Below, piece after piece: positions 1 through 8,900 of a stretch of 64,000 nt of DNA. Under the pieces are notes generated by a model, which saw only the letters and a list, made by a program, of their open reading frames with translations, was not told where the DNA came from and did no database searches. The DNA is from an uncultured Actinomycetes bacterium. Its GTDB lineage: Bacteria; Actinomycetota; Acidimicrobiia; Acidimicrobiales; RAAP-2. Made by a program: the position numbers and the translations under genes. Numbering within the stretch: position 1 is the stretch's first letter; the number at the start of each line of letters is the position of its first letter. The DNA is taken from assembly GCA_903825895.1 (NCBI GenBank), contig CAIKCI010000035.1, forward strand, positions 42,135-106,134. Direction: 5' to 3'.

Positions 1-720
1 GGCGGGACAGCGCATGTTCTTGATGCATCCGTGGAGTGTGGGCGCCTCGTCTACATCTCGACGCCGTCGGTAGCGTTCGAAAATGTTGCGTCGGTAGGAG
101 AGGAAGCAGAAGAGGCGCGCTACACGGGCCGTGACGCCTATGCCCGCTCCAAAGCGCTGGCGGAAACCTTGGTGCTAGAACGTATGAGCGTACCGACCAT
201 GATTCTTCGCCCCCATTTGGTGTGGGGGCCGGGGGACACGCAGTTAGTTGGTCGCATTCTCGAGCGTGCCGAACAGGGCCGACTGGTGTTGCCCGACCAC
301 GGGAGAGCGCTGCTGGATACCACCTACGTTGATGACGCTGCCTCAGCGATTGTCGCGGGGCTCGATCGAACCGGGGATGCGCCAGAGATTTGCGGCCGAC
401 CCTTCGTGGTGACAGGGAACGACCCAAGGCCTTTGGCTGAGTTAGTGCAAGGGATTCTCACTGCTGCGGGGCGCACACAAGCTTTTCGCTCCCTGCCGGC
501 TCCTCTCGTGAGTTTTATAGGCCGGGGTGTGGGTCGACTCTGGCCAAACGATGAACCGCCCTTGACGCTTTTTGCGGCTCGGCAGCTTTCGCTGTCGCAC
601 TGGTTTGATCAACGCGAAACCCACGCGGCCCTTCGATGGAAGCCCCAGGTCAACGTTGATGAGGGATTTGAGCGACTGCGAAGCTGGTTTGAGCGCCAGG
701 ACAAGAAGACCCTTCGTTAA
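1..720 (+). CDS. NAD(P)-dependent epimerase/3-beta-HSD-like SDR, 5' truncated
   Basis: The reading frame is open from base 1, so the gene starts outside the window and lacks its N-terminal Rossmann glycine motif here. The visible 239 residues have extended-SDR features: a VYISTPS strand, an YxxxK active-site pair (Y47 and K51 counted from base 1), a RPxxxxGPGD motif and a C-terminal segment of the RETHAALRWKPQV type seen in 3-beta-hydroxysteroid dehydrogenase/UDP-sugar epimerase-like proteins. A GTG at 31 could be called as a start, but the preceding codons (GTAHVLDAS) fit the family and are probably coding. The substrate cannot be inferred. No partner gene is visible downstream on this strand. 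Confidence 0.8.
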   Translation, partial: GGTAHVLDASVECGRLVYISTPSVAFENVASVGEEAEEARYTGRDAYARSKALAETLVLERMSVPTMILRPHLVWGPGDTQLVGRILERAEQGRLVLPDHGRALLDTTYVDDAASAIVAGLDRTGDAPEICGRPFVVTGNDPRPLAELVQGILTAAGRTQAFRSLPAPLVSFIGRGVGRLWPNDEPPLTLFAARQLSLSHWFDQRETHAALRWKPQVNVDEGFERLRSWFERQDKKTLR

Positions 721-952
721 CACGATGCTTGTGGAAAGCCAAAGCGGTGCCGTTTCGCTCTGCCCCTTGATGCAACAACCCTTCATGCAACAACCCTTCA
801 TGCAACAACCCTTCATGCAACAACCCTTGGTGCAACAAGGAGTCGTTCGACTCAATGATTCGTGATCGCTGCGATGAGATCAACATCATTCTCGAGATGG
901 AGCACGGTCAGCGACGCCAGGTCGGCAGTTGCGGCAAGAAGGAAGCGTTGGT
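721..952. other. Convergent intergenic region
   Basis: This 232-bp stretch lies between the ends of the epimerase-like gene and the SRAP gene. Apart from the 15-bp tandem repeat I see no gene or T-tailed hairpin in it. Frames on both strands that cross the repeat start inside neighbouring genes or lack a ribosome binding site. Confidence 0.6.
765..839. repeat. 15-bp tandem repeat, 5 units
   Basis: Five head-to-tail copies of a 15-bp unit (consensus CCTTCATGCAACAAC). Units 2-4 are identical; unit 1 has CCTTGATG and unit 5 has CCTTGGTG and ends AAG. It lies between the convergent epimerase-like gene and the SRAP gene. The period is a multiple of three, so spurious open frames with MQQPF-type repeats run through it, but none has a convincing start. 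Confidence 0.9.
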
Positions 953-1657
953 TTAAAACAACGTCTCAGGTGTCGGGCAATCCAATAACTCTGGCCCGTC
1001 ATTACGAACGTTGCCCACTGCCCGATCGACTGCGTGGTGAACGAGGGTCCCTTTTTTGGCTGCATGGAGAAGACCGGCAACACCATCGAGTTCGCTCTCG
1101 TCATCGCTGAGCCAGAGATCAAAGGTTTCTTGTTCAAGAACCACCGGCATCCGGTCGTGAATGCCGTCCATGTCATCTCCGGCTGAGGTGGTGATCACCG
1201 TGGCCGTCGCCAGGGGTGGGGCATCAGGGTTCGCTGGGTCACTCCAGGTTTCATAGAGTCCAGCGAGAACCAAGGGGTTGCCATCTTGCCGAGCGAAAAA
1301 ATGCGGCTGCGGTTTTGGAGTGACGCTGCGATCCCATTCGTAGAAGCCATCGATTGGGACCAAGAGGCGTCGGTGTTTATACGCCGAACGAAAGGAGGGC
1401 TTTTCGGCCACCGTCTCAGCACGAGCATTAAAGGTCTTGACCCCAAAAGAAATATCTTTGGCCCAGGAAGGGATGAGACCCCAGCGGTAACGATCCAAGA
1501 GTCGTTTGCCCTCTTGTGCCGAGACCCCAGCAATTCTTCGGGTGGGGCCGATATTCCAACTTGGATGGCCCTCGGGATCAACCTCGGGGGCTAGGGCAGC
1601 ATCGAGGAAGGACGCCATTCTCGCCGGAGGGCTGTAGATAGCGATCCGGCCGCACAT
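953..1657 (-). CDS. yedK: SOS response-associated peptidase (SRAP/HMCES family)
   Basis: SRAP proteins crosslink covalently to abasic sites in single-stranded DNA through Cys2 and so protect the lesion. All key residues are present: MCGR at the N-terminus (Cys2 after Met removal), Asn77 in FNARAE, Glu107 in FYEW and His167 in GIHDRMP, with the usual RWGLIPSWA block at about 58-66. The length of 234 residues is normal. Its ATG overlaps the TGA of the DUF2017 gene by one base (TGATG), so it is the last gene of the coupled clpS-DUF2017-SRAP operon. No LexA box is evident upstream of that operon, so SOS control is not shown here despite the family name. Confidence 0.95.
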   Translation of the reverse strand: MCGRIAIYSPPARMASFLDAALAPEVDPEGHPSWNIGPTRRIAGVSAQEGKRLLDRYRWGLIPSWAKDISFGVKTFNARAETVAEKPSFRSAYKHRRLLVPIDGFYEWDRSVTPKPQPHFFARQDGNPLVLAGLYETWSDPANPDAPPLATATVITTSAGDDMDGIHDRMPVVLEQETFDLWLSDDESELDGVAGLLHAAKKGTLVHHAVDRAVGNVRNDGPELLDCPTPETLF

Positions 1658-2088
1658 CAGGCGTCCAAGGCTTCCATCATCAAAGAGATCCCGGCTTGAA
1701 GGGTAGTGACGATCTCGGTGTTTTCCTCGTTGAGGTTTCTCAAATCTTCCTCATCGACGATGGCCATCGACGCTGCGGTTGCTGCCAACATGAGTTGCAA
1801 AGCCCGGATCCACTCCTCGGCTTCGTCGTCACTCAAGAGCGTGGCGTTCGCCGTTGCAATCAAGACACCCAATGAGCCCTCGACGGCGAACTGGCGTTGC
1901 AGTTCAGTCACGGGATCGTCATGGTCTTGACTCGGGTCGATAGGGCCAAGCAATCTGCGATGCGCCGGCGACGACATCGTTACCGCCCCTTCACTGGTCT
2001 CGTTGGCAATCGATGCCAACCATTGGCGGAGCGAATCGGGAAGGTCAACCTTGATCCCTTCAGGCACGCGACGAAACGGTTCACTCAT
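1657..2088 (-). CDS. DUF2017 family protein
   Basis: The 143-residue protein is mostly helical and acidic, with a conserved-looking N-terminus (MSEPFRRVPEGIKVDLP). It matches the actinobacterial DUF2017 family, whose function is unknown and which is typically encoded directly after clpS. The frame is open further upstream, but ATG at 2088 is chosen because it overlaps the clpS stop codon as ATGA; the extension would lie inside clpS. Context suggests a link to ClpS-dependent proteolysis, which is an inference. Confidence 0.8.
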   Translation of the reverse strand: MSEPFRRVPEGIKVDLPDSLRQWLASIANETSEGAVTMSSPAHRRLLGPIDPSQDHDDPVTELQRQFAVEGSLGVLIATANATLLSDDEAEEWIRALQLMLAATAASMAIVDEEDLRNLNEENTEIVTTLQAGISLMMEALDA

Positions 2089-2366
2089 TGGGCTCGTTGA
2101 ATCGTGGCGGTCAGTGCATAGCCGTGGAGCGCGACGCAGTACGCAGCAGCTTGTTCTTTGTCGCCACTCCACACCACGGATTTACCTTCGTTGTGAACTT
2201 GCATAGTCATGCGCTCAGCTTTCGCAAGGTCATAGGAAAATACTTTGCGCAACACGCGCACGACGAGTGAAATCAAACTGACCGGATCGTTCCACAAGAT
2301 GACCTCCCAGGGGACGTCAAGCATCTGGTCAGTCCCGGTGATGAGGTCAGTATCGCCCTGGGTCAT
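2085..2366 (-). CDS. clpS: ATP-dependent Clp protease adaptor ClpS
   Basis: ClpS binds the N-terminal domain of the Clp ATPase and delivers N-degron substrates. The protein shows the ClpS core: the VILWNDP binding loop, LVVRVLRKVF, a VHNEGK block and a C-terminal LHGYALTATI strand. Starting at ATG 2366 it has 93 residues, normal for actinobacteria; an upstream ATG at 2420 would add 18 residues and has no better ribosome binding site, so the start is uncertain. It is first in the operon, with ATGA coupling to DUF2017. Confidence 0.9.
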   Translation of the reverse strand: MTQGDTDLITGTDQMLDVPWEVILWNDPVSLISLVVRVLRKVFSYDLAKAERMTMQVHNEGKSVVWSGDKEQAAAYCVALHGYALTATIQRAQ

Positions 2367-2447
2367 GGAACCATTGTCTCGTATTTTTTGGTGGGAGCGG
2401 TCAGTCAGAAAGATTTCCAAGAGTTGAAGTGAGAAAGCGTGCGTCGC

Positions 2448-3755
2448 TTAGCGCAGGGCGCCGTGAACGCCCTCAACGGCAAAGTCCAGCCATTCTTCAT
2501 TTTTATTGAGGCCTGGCTGAATCTCAGTGAGGATTCGTCCTGCCTGCATCCCCATGAACCATAAAACAGCACCTGCTGGATCAAGGTCGCTCCGTATGAA
2601 TGCGCGCTCTTGGGCTCCGGCAGTGATGGTGGCGAACTGATTCGTAATGACTCGCTGGGTAAGCGAAATAGCGGCAAGGAGATGTGGTCGCCGCAGGGCA
2701 GACCCAAGAACTTCGGCACGGGTCCATCGATAACGAATGAAGGTTTCATCGAGAGCATTGGTTGTTAAGTTCTTTTTTAGAAAGTCGAAGAAATCATCAA
2801 CAGTCACGGCGTCTCGTGCCGCTTGAGTAAAATCTTCGATGGTCCCCGCCGAGCGATTGACAAATCGCTCGGCGTTAGCGGCAGCGATAAGACCTTCTCG
2901 GTTGCCGAAGAAATGGTAGATCGACGTCACTGATGTGCCGGTTCCTTCAAGGACGAGTGGGAGGCGTACTGCCTCTTCGCCTACGGTTTCAAGGATGGCA
3001 ATGGTATTCGCAAGGAGTACTTTGGCGGTCGGATGGTCGCTGATGGCTTGGGGAGAGATCTTTTCACTAAAAAGAGGATTCTTTTGCTCGAGAGTTACTC
3101 CTTCGTCCCAGGTGGAGAGCCATTCAATGGGCTCTCGGTCAAGGGTGAGGGGTTGAAGTGATGAAAGAATCGCGCACTTGTTCCACGTGGGACTCACCGG
3201 GCCAAGCGTGGGATCAATCTCCGTCAAGATGTGACCGAATTGGATTCCTAAGTGCCAAGCCACATAGTTTTCGATATCAAGATCTTGACGGATCAGTCCA
3301 CGGCGCTGGACACCTTCAATGATGTTGGCCAGATCTGTTATTTGAGTTCGCTGAAGCTGAATAATTTGTTCGAGTAGTTCTGGGTCGGTAAGCGCAAAAC
3401 CTAAGACCTCGACTCGTTGTTGACGACCGAGGCGAAGAAGAGGGTCAGTGCCAACGCGAACAATCTGTCGGGCAGCAATATCAAAGAATTCCTCGGTCGT
3501 TGTTGTTTGCATCGATGCTTGCCTCAATGCGGTGAGATCAATTTTGGTAGACCAGATAAATCGTTCAGCATTGGCTTCTCTGATTAATCCTTCACGACTT
3601 CCGAAGTGATGATAGAGCGAAGAGAAGGATGCATTTGATTCCTCAAGAACGTGAGCGATCCGAAAGCCACCTTGGCCTTGTCCGTTAAGCTCGCTAATGG
3701 CAACATCGAGGATGGCCTTCTTAGTGGGGTGAAGTTCTCTCGTTTCTGGCTTCAT
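2448..3755 (-). CDS. Tandem TetR-type regulator (two TetR modules in one chain)
   Basis: At 435 residues this is about twice a normal TetR protein (near 200) and contains two complete modules. Module 1 has its recognition helix around 43-58 (SLYHHFGSREGLI). Module 2 has the equivalent helix around 275-290 (SIYHFFGNREGLI). Each is followed by a similar ANAERF segment and a TetR C-terminal ligand/dimer domain. The two halves are clearly related but diverged, so an old internal duplication or fusion is likely. One chain could bind an operator as an intramolecular pseudo-dimer. The ligand and targets are unknown. It lies 66 bp downstream of the ribbon-helix-helix gene on the same strand. Confidence 0.9.
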   Translation of the reverse strand: MKPETRELHPTKKAILDVAISELNGQGQGGFRIAHVLEESNASFSSLYHHFGSREGLIREANAERFIWSTKIDLTALRQASMQTTTTEEFFDIAARQIVRVGTDPLLRLGRQQRVEVLGFALTDPELLEQIIQLQRTQITDLANIIEGVQRRGLIRQDLDIENYVAWHLGIQFGHILTEIDPTLGPVSPTWNKCAILSSLQPLTLDREPIEWLSTWDEGVTLEQKNPLFSEKISPQAISDHPTAKVLLANTIAILETVGEEAVRLPLVLEGTGTSVTSIYHFFGNREGLIAAANAERFVNRSAGTIEDFTQAARDAVTVDDFFDFLKKNLTTNALDETFIRYRWTRAEVLGSALRRPHLLAAISLTQRVITNQFATITAGAQERAFIRSDLDPAGAVLWFMGMQAGRILTEIQPGLNKNEEWLDFAVEGVHGALR

Positions 3756-3781
3756 GCTTTAAGTGTCTCACGGGATAAGGG

Positions 3782-3795
3782 AAGATTTTGATCTT
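3782..3795. promoter_or_regulatory. Short inverted repeat upstream of the tandem TetR gene
   Basis: AAGATTTTGATCTT (5-bp arms AAGAT/ATCTT, 4-bp spacer) lies 26 bp upstream of the tandem TetR start. It is where an autoregulatory operator could sit, but arms this short in AT-rich DNA may be chance. Confidence 0.3.
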
Positions 3796-3821
3796 TTCTC
3801 TCTCCTTTGATGAAGAAGAGA

Positions 3822-4034
3822 TTACTTTTTTGATTTTTTCTTTCTCTTTGTTTCGAGCCCCCGGTCGAGCACCACTCGGATCGTGTCACTCATCGAGAGG
3901 TTTTCTTTGTTCCCTACTTTGGCCAAGCGCTTAATGAGGTCGTCAGAAAGGCGAACGCTGATGAGTTTCTGGGGAGTCGATGAGGCCGCCTTGTCCGATT
4001 GAGGAAACTGCGAAGAGGGGGTTGGTGCATCCAT
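3822..4034 (-). CDS. Small ribbon-helix-helix (RHH/CopG-like) protein
   Basis: A 70-residue protein with a disordered N-terminus (1-20), a ribbon strand (KLISVRLSDDLI), a helix-turn-helix pair (RLAKVGNKENLSMSDTIRVVLDRGL) and a Lys-rich tail (KRKKKSKK). This is the layout of RHH DNA-binding proteins, which act as dimers and are common as autoregulators and antitoxins. No toxin-like gene is adjacent. It diverges from the imuA'-imuB-dnaE2 operon with about 137 bp between starts; that gap contains the LexA box, so it might share control with the operon. Its target is unknown. Confidence 0.75.
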   Translation of the reverse strand: MDAPTPSSQFPQSDKAASSTPQKLISVRLSDDLIKRLAKVGNKENLSMSDTIRVVLDRGLETKRKKKSKK

Positions 4035-4163
4035 GGGTTCAGCGTAATACTGCAGAGATTTTTTGGCCCATCCGGCCCATCCTGGCTGGCCGCTAACAGC
4101 GAAAAGTGCCTGGAGAGCCTCTTTTCTCCTCCCGGGAGCGGGTGTCGCAAGGGGTGTGTAGAG

Positions 4164-4179
4164 TCGAACATATGTTCGC
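4164..4179 (+). promoter_or_regulatory. LexA (SOS) box
   Basis: TCGAACATATGTTCGC matches the actinobacterial/mycobacterial LexA operator consensus TCGAAC-N4-GTTCGA at 15 of 16 conserved or spacer positions. It precedes the imuA'-imuB-dnaE2 operon, a classical LexA target in actinobacteria. The in-frame ATG at 4172 lies inside the box. Confidence 0.88.
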
Positions 4180-4864
4180 TTTTTCTACGTCCCCTCGTCC
4201 ACTTGCTTCTCGGCCTCCGATCCCTCAGCAACTCAAAGAACGGGCGAAGCCCGTGCTGAGCGCTTCGTCACGAACGATAGAGATTGATCCTGCCCTTCGC
4301 TCGCTCTTGCCGAACGGGTCCTTTCAGCGAGGGACCACAACAACGCTTTTTGGGCCCGAAGGGTCGGGGGCAACGTCGCTGGGGATCTCGCTGATGGCGC
4401 ATGCATCATCGACTGGTCACTGGTGCGGCGTGGTCGGTGCACGAGATCCTGGGGTGACGGCGATGAAGGAACTCGGTTTGGATGTTCGTCGGGTGATTTT
4501 TGTTCCTCACCCACAAGCGGGGTGGGCAGACGCTGCGGCGGAACTCCTTGACGGTGTTGACATCTTATTACTTTGTCCGCCGCGCAATGTTCCTCATGCC
4601 GCAGCGCGGCGTCTTATGGCGCGTGCAAAAGAACGTCGCTCGGTATTGCTCATTCGAACAGTGACACCGAAGCAGTGGCCGATCGTTCCTGAGTTAACGC
4701 TGTCGTTAACGTCAGCATCTTGGCAAGGGGTGGGGCATGGAGATGGACATTTAACAGCCCGGCGAGTTGCAGTCACTGTTCATGGTCGTCGTGGTGCATC
4801 GCGACCGGTTGAACAGTGGCTGTGGCTCCCTACTCGCCAAGGAACAGTGAGGGAAGCAGGGTAG
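4172..4864 (+). CDS. imuA': ImuA'-type mutasome accessory protein (RecA-fold)
   Basis: First gene of the damage-inducible mutasome cassette. The protein has a RecA-like core: a degenerate Walker A region (FGPEGSGATSLG), a GVVGARDP strand and hydrophobic strands such as VDILLLCPP. It fits the actinobacterial ImuA' group, thought to help assemble ImuB and DnaE2 at lesions. The start is uncertain: ATG 4172 falls inside the LexA box, GTG 4106 lies upstream of it, and GTG 4253 would leave an ordinary operator-leader arrangement. None has a strong ribosome binding site. It ends 2 bp before imuB. Confidence 0.85.
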   Translation: MFAFSTSPRPLASRPPIPQQLKERAKPVLSASSRTIEIDPALRSLLPNGSFQRGTTTTLFGPEGSGATSLGISLMAHASSTGHWCGVVGARDPGVTAMKELGLDVRRVIFVPHPQAGWADAAAELLDGVDILLLCPPRNVPHAAARRLMARAKERRSVLLIRTVTPKQWPIVPELTLSLTSASWQGVGHGDGHLTARRVAVTVHGRRGASRPVEQWLWLPTRQGTVREAG

Positions 4865-4866
4865 TC

Positions 4867-5961
4867 ATGGAGCGTCTTGTTGCTCTTTGGTGTCCTGGGT
4901 TCAGTAACGAGGGCCCGCGCGGTGAAGAAGTCCGAGCCTTTGCAGAACTCTTAGACAGCGTGCGAGAGAGATGTCCATTTGTCGAACCCGTCCGCCGTGG
5001 TGTCGCCGTCTTCCCAGCCCGTGCGCCAAGTCGTTTTTTCGGAGGAGAAGATGCGGTGATCGCAATGTTGCGGGACGACCTCGGAGCGCTCTGTGAAAAT
5101 CAGGAGACGGCATTACATGTCGGCATCAGCGAAGGACTCTTTAGCGCGCTTTGTGCGGCTCGACGTGACGTGATTATTCCTCCGGGTGAGTTCTTGGCGT
5201 TTCTTCGTCCACTCCCTATCACCACACTTCGCCGTAGCGAGCTAGCGGTGCTCTGTCAGCGTTTGGGCCTTCACACATTGGGGCGCTTTGCAGATCTTCC
5301 TTATGAGCGTGTCCTTGAGCGGTTTGGCAGCGATGGTGCGCACTGCCATCAGGTAGTCAATGGCCGAGAGGGTGAGCTTCTTGGCATCCGTGATCCTTCG
5401 ATTCATCAGCGTCTTCGTAGTCTGGAAGAAGCGATTCCTCCTCCAGCCCAGCCCACCTTCTTTGGCGGGACGTCCTTTGCCGACGAGCGAGCAACCCGTG
5501 CGGCACTGCGCCTCCAGCGTCGCTTTGGATCGGCGTCGGTTCAGGTGGCGAGAGAGGCCTACGGTCACGATCCAAACGAACAAGCGGTACTGGTTCCCTT
5601 TGGAAGTCAAGGAGAAGAGCGAGTCACCGTTGCGCAACGAATGGCTCCGTGGCCAGGGCGTATTCCCTCGCCGTCGCCGACCGTTGTGCTGAGCGCACCC
5701 CCGCCGGTGTGTTTGGTCGATAAGGCCGGCACACCGGTTTGGGTGAGTGTCGATGGCTTGTTGACAGGAGAGCCAGAGCGTGTCGTTCTTGGAGACAAGG
5801 CCAAGACCATCGTGGCGTGGGCAGGCCCGTGGCCTTTGGCGACTCGTTGGTGGGAGAAGCGCCGATTTCGGGCCCGTCTTCAAGTACTCAGCGACAAAGG
5901 AGAAGGGGCGTTGTTGGGATTTGAACATGGCCAGTGGTGGCTGCTTGGGCGGTATGACTGA
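4867..5961 (+). CDS. imuB: ImuB, Y-family polymerase-like mutasome hub
   Basis: The 364-residue protein has the Y-family polymerase fold with an N-terminal ALWCPGF in place of the metal-binding DxDxF of active enzymes, as expected for ImuB, which is catalytically inactive and bridges ImuA', DnaE2 and the beta clamp. A helix-hairpin-helix-like stretch (LGLHTLGRFADLPYERVLERFG) is at about 138-160. ATG 4867 is chosen over an upstream in-frame start at 4816 because it follows the imuA' stop by 2 bp. Its TGA overlaps the dnaE2 ATG (TGATG), so translation is coupled. Confidence 0.92.
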   Translation: MERLVALWCPGFSNEGPRGEEVRAFAELLDSVRERCPFVEPVRRGVAVFPARAPSRFFGGEDAVIAMLRDDLGALCENQETALHVGISEGLFSALCAARRDVIIPPGEFLAFLRPLPITTLRRSELAVLCQRLGLHTLGRFADLPYERVLERFGSDGAHCHQVVNGREGELLGIRDPSIHQRLRSLEEAIPPPAQPTFFGGTSFADERATRAALRLQRRFGSASVQVAREAYGHDPNEQAVLVPFGSQGEERVTVAQRMAPWPGRIPSPSPTVVLSAPPPVCLVDKAGTPVWVSVDGLLTGEPERVVLGDKAKTIVAWAGPWPLATRWWEKRRFRARLQVLSDKGEGALLGFEHGQWWLLGRYD

Positions 5962-8900
5962 TGGGTGGCTACGCCGAACTCCACTGTCATTCGGGTTTCA
6001 GTTTTCTCGACGGTGCATCAGAGCCCGAAGAGCTGGTCGCCGAAGCAGCGCGTCGTGGCCTCGATGCCTTGGCACTTACCGATCATCACGGTTTCTATGG
6101 CGTGGTGCGCTTCGCTAATGCAGCGAGATCTGTAGGCCTACCGACTGTCTTTGGGGCAGAAGTCACCATTGGTGCACCTCAATCTCGCACGGGTGTTCCT
6201 GACCCCCAGGGCGAGCACCTTATTCTCTTGGCTAAAAATCCAGAAGGCTACGCACGACTTTCTCGGCTTCTTTCCCATGCGCACTTGCGAGGAGGCAAGA
6301 AAGGTCTTCCTCATCTTGAACTTAGTGACGTGGCGGTCCACCACGGCGATTCGTGGTGGGTGCTCACCGGCTGTCGCAAAGGCCCCCTGACGACAGCTCT
6401 GGAATCAGCAGGACCTCGTGCCGCGCGACGCAGACTCGATGAGCTCATGGGAGCCGTGGGTCGAGAAAATCTTGCGGTAGAGATCTGGGATCACGGCAGT
6501 CCTCTTGATAGTGCACGTAACGACGAGTTGGCTCTGCTGGCCACTGCAACAGATGTGGCCTTAGTGGCCACCAATAATGTCCACTACGCCACCCAGAAAT
6601 CGTTTCCTCTCTATACGGCCTTGGCAGCGACACGTGCTCGAGCCACCCTTGACGAGATGGAAGGGTGGCTCCCTGGCGCACCCTCTGCGTCATTGCGCAG
6701 TTACGACGAGCAACGACGACGTTTCCGTCGTTGGCCCGGGTCTGTTGAGATGGCTGGGGAGATTGGCCGTGCTGCGGCCTTTGACTTGAGGTTGGTCGCG
6801 CCGAATTTACCGGACTTTCCTTGTCCTGAAGGGATGAATGAGCACGAGTGGCTCACGGAGTTAACGCGCCGAGGAGCGCTTGAGCGCTATGGCCCGAGAG
6901 AGTCTGAGCGAGTTCCTGGAGCGTGGGCGCAGATTGATTACGAGCTCGAGGTTATTCAGTCCCTGGGCTTCGCGGGATACTTCCTGATCGTTCACGACAT
7001 CACCGAGTTCTGTCGAGCACACAATATTTATTGCCAGGGGAGAGGTTCTGCTGCGAATTCTGCAGTCTGTTACTCCTTAGGGATTACGAACGCTGACGCG
7101 GTCGCTCTTGGGCTGTTATTTGAACGCTTTCTCTCGGCTGCTCGAGATGGACCGCCTGATATCGACGTGGATATCGAGTCCGGACGGAGAGAAGAAGCCA
7201 TTCAGTATGTCTACGAACGCTACGGTCGCCACCATGCTGCCCAAGTAGCCAATGTGATTACGTATCGATCTCGCTCGGCGCTGCGTGACATGAGCAAAGT
7301 CTTTGGCGAAGAGATCTCCCGCAAGTCTGAAGAGCCCATACCTCCACTTGTGGCCCAGCTCACCGATCAAATTCTTCATCGGCCTCGCCACTTAGGGATT
7401 CACTCGTGTGGAATGGTGCTCTGTGATCGACCCGTCATTGACGTCTGTCCGGTTGAGTGGGGGAGGATGCCGGGACGCAGTGTGCTCCAATGGGACAAAG
7501 AGGACTGTGCAGCAATTGGTCTCGTGAAGTTTGACCTTTTGGGTCTCGGTATGCTCGAAGCGCTTCACCGCATGGTTGACCTTATGAAGAGCAGCGATGG
7601 AGTAAGTGTCGACCTTGCGCACCTTCCCCAAGAAGACGTGGTCTACGACGCGTTCTGCGCGGCCGACACCGTTGGTGTCTTCCAAGTAGAGAGTCGTGCT
7701 CAGATGGGGACGCTGCCACGCGTCCAGCCCCGTTGTTTTTATGATCTGGTTATTGAAGTGGCACTGATTCGCCCAGGGCCCATCCAAGGCAATGCCGTCA
7801 ACCCCTACATCCGTCGTCGCCGTGGCGAAGAGCCGGTGACCTATCTCCATCCGCTCTTGGAGCCAATTTTGAAACGAACGTTGGGTGTGCCGTTGTTCCA
7901 AGAGCAGTTGATGGAAATGGCGGTCGCGATCGCGGGCTTCAGTGCAACTGATGCCGATGAACTCCGCCAAGCAATGGCGTCAAAGCGTAGTGAGGTGCGT
8001 ATGGAGGCTATGCGTGAGCGACTCTATCGAGGCATGAAGGAGCAAGGTGTTGACGATGTCTCAGCCGATAAGGTCTACGACGCCTTGGCAGCGTTCGCCA
8101 ACTTTGGTTTTCCCGAATCACACTCGGTCTCCTTTGCGCACCTTGTGTACTGCTCGATGTGGTTCAAGGTCCACTATCCAGCAGCATTCTTTGTGGGGCT
8201 ATTGAACTCACAGCCGATGGGCTTTTGGTCGCCGCAGAGCCTCTTGGCTGATGCCAAACGCCACGGCGTTGAAGTACGACGGCCTGATATTCAGTGGTCC
8301 TCTCCAGAGTGCACGCTCGAAGAAGGACTTGATGACTGGGCCATTCGCCTTGGACTCAAGAGCGTACGAGGACTAGGGAGCGAGGCAGCACAACGGGTGA
8401 GCGATGGTGCGCCGTGGAAGAGTCAAGAAGATCTGGTGCGTCGCGCTGGGTTGACAAAGGCGCAACTAGAGGTGCTGTCGGTAAGCGGCGCGCTTGATGA
8501 GTTCCACCCCAACCGTCGCTCGCTGCTCTGGACTGCTGGAGCGGCGTCTCAAGCCACACCAGATCGGCTCGCGGGAATTGTGACGGGTCTTCACGCTCCA
8601 GACCTCGTGGAGGCATCCGCTGTTGAGTCAGTAGCAGACGACTTGTGGGCGCTTGGGATAACACCTGATCGAACAGCGCTATCACTACTACGCCCACAAC
8701 TCGATGAACGAGGAGTGCTTCGTGCTGTTGATCTTGAGAGCACCACAGAGACAAGAGTTCTGGTGGCCGGTGCCGTGACGCATCGCCAACATCCTGGAAG
8801 TGCTCATGGTGCAGTGTTTCTTAACTTGGAAGATGAAACCGGTCATATCAACGTGGTCTTTTCGAAAGGCGCATGGGAGCGGTGGAAGGGGGTTGCTCGT

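Noticed and set aside
442..889. Open frames on both strands across the 15-bp repeat (MQQPF-type and KGCCM-type repeats)
   Set aside because: They start inside the epimerase-like gene or lack a ribosome binding site; the repeat has a period divisible by three and so opens frames by chance.
5242..5928. 228-residue minus-strand frame antisense to imuB
   Set aside because: It lies wholly inside a well-supported gene and shows no domain or start signal.
7392..7970. 192-residue minus-strand frame inside dnaE2
   Set aside because: Antisense shadow of conserved polymerase sequence with no independent support.
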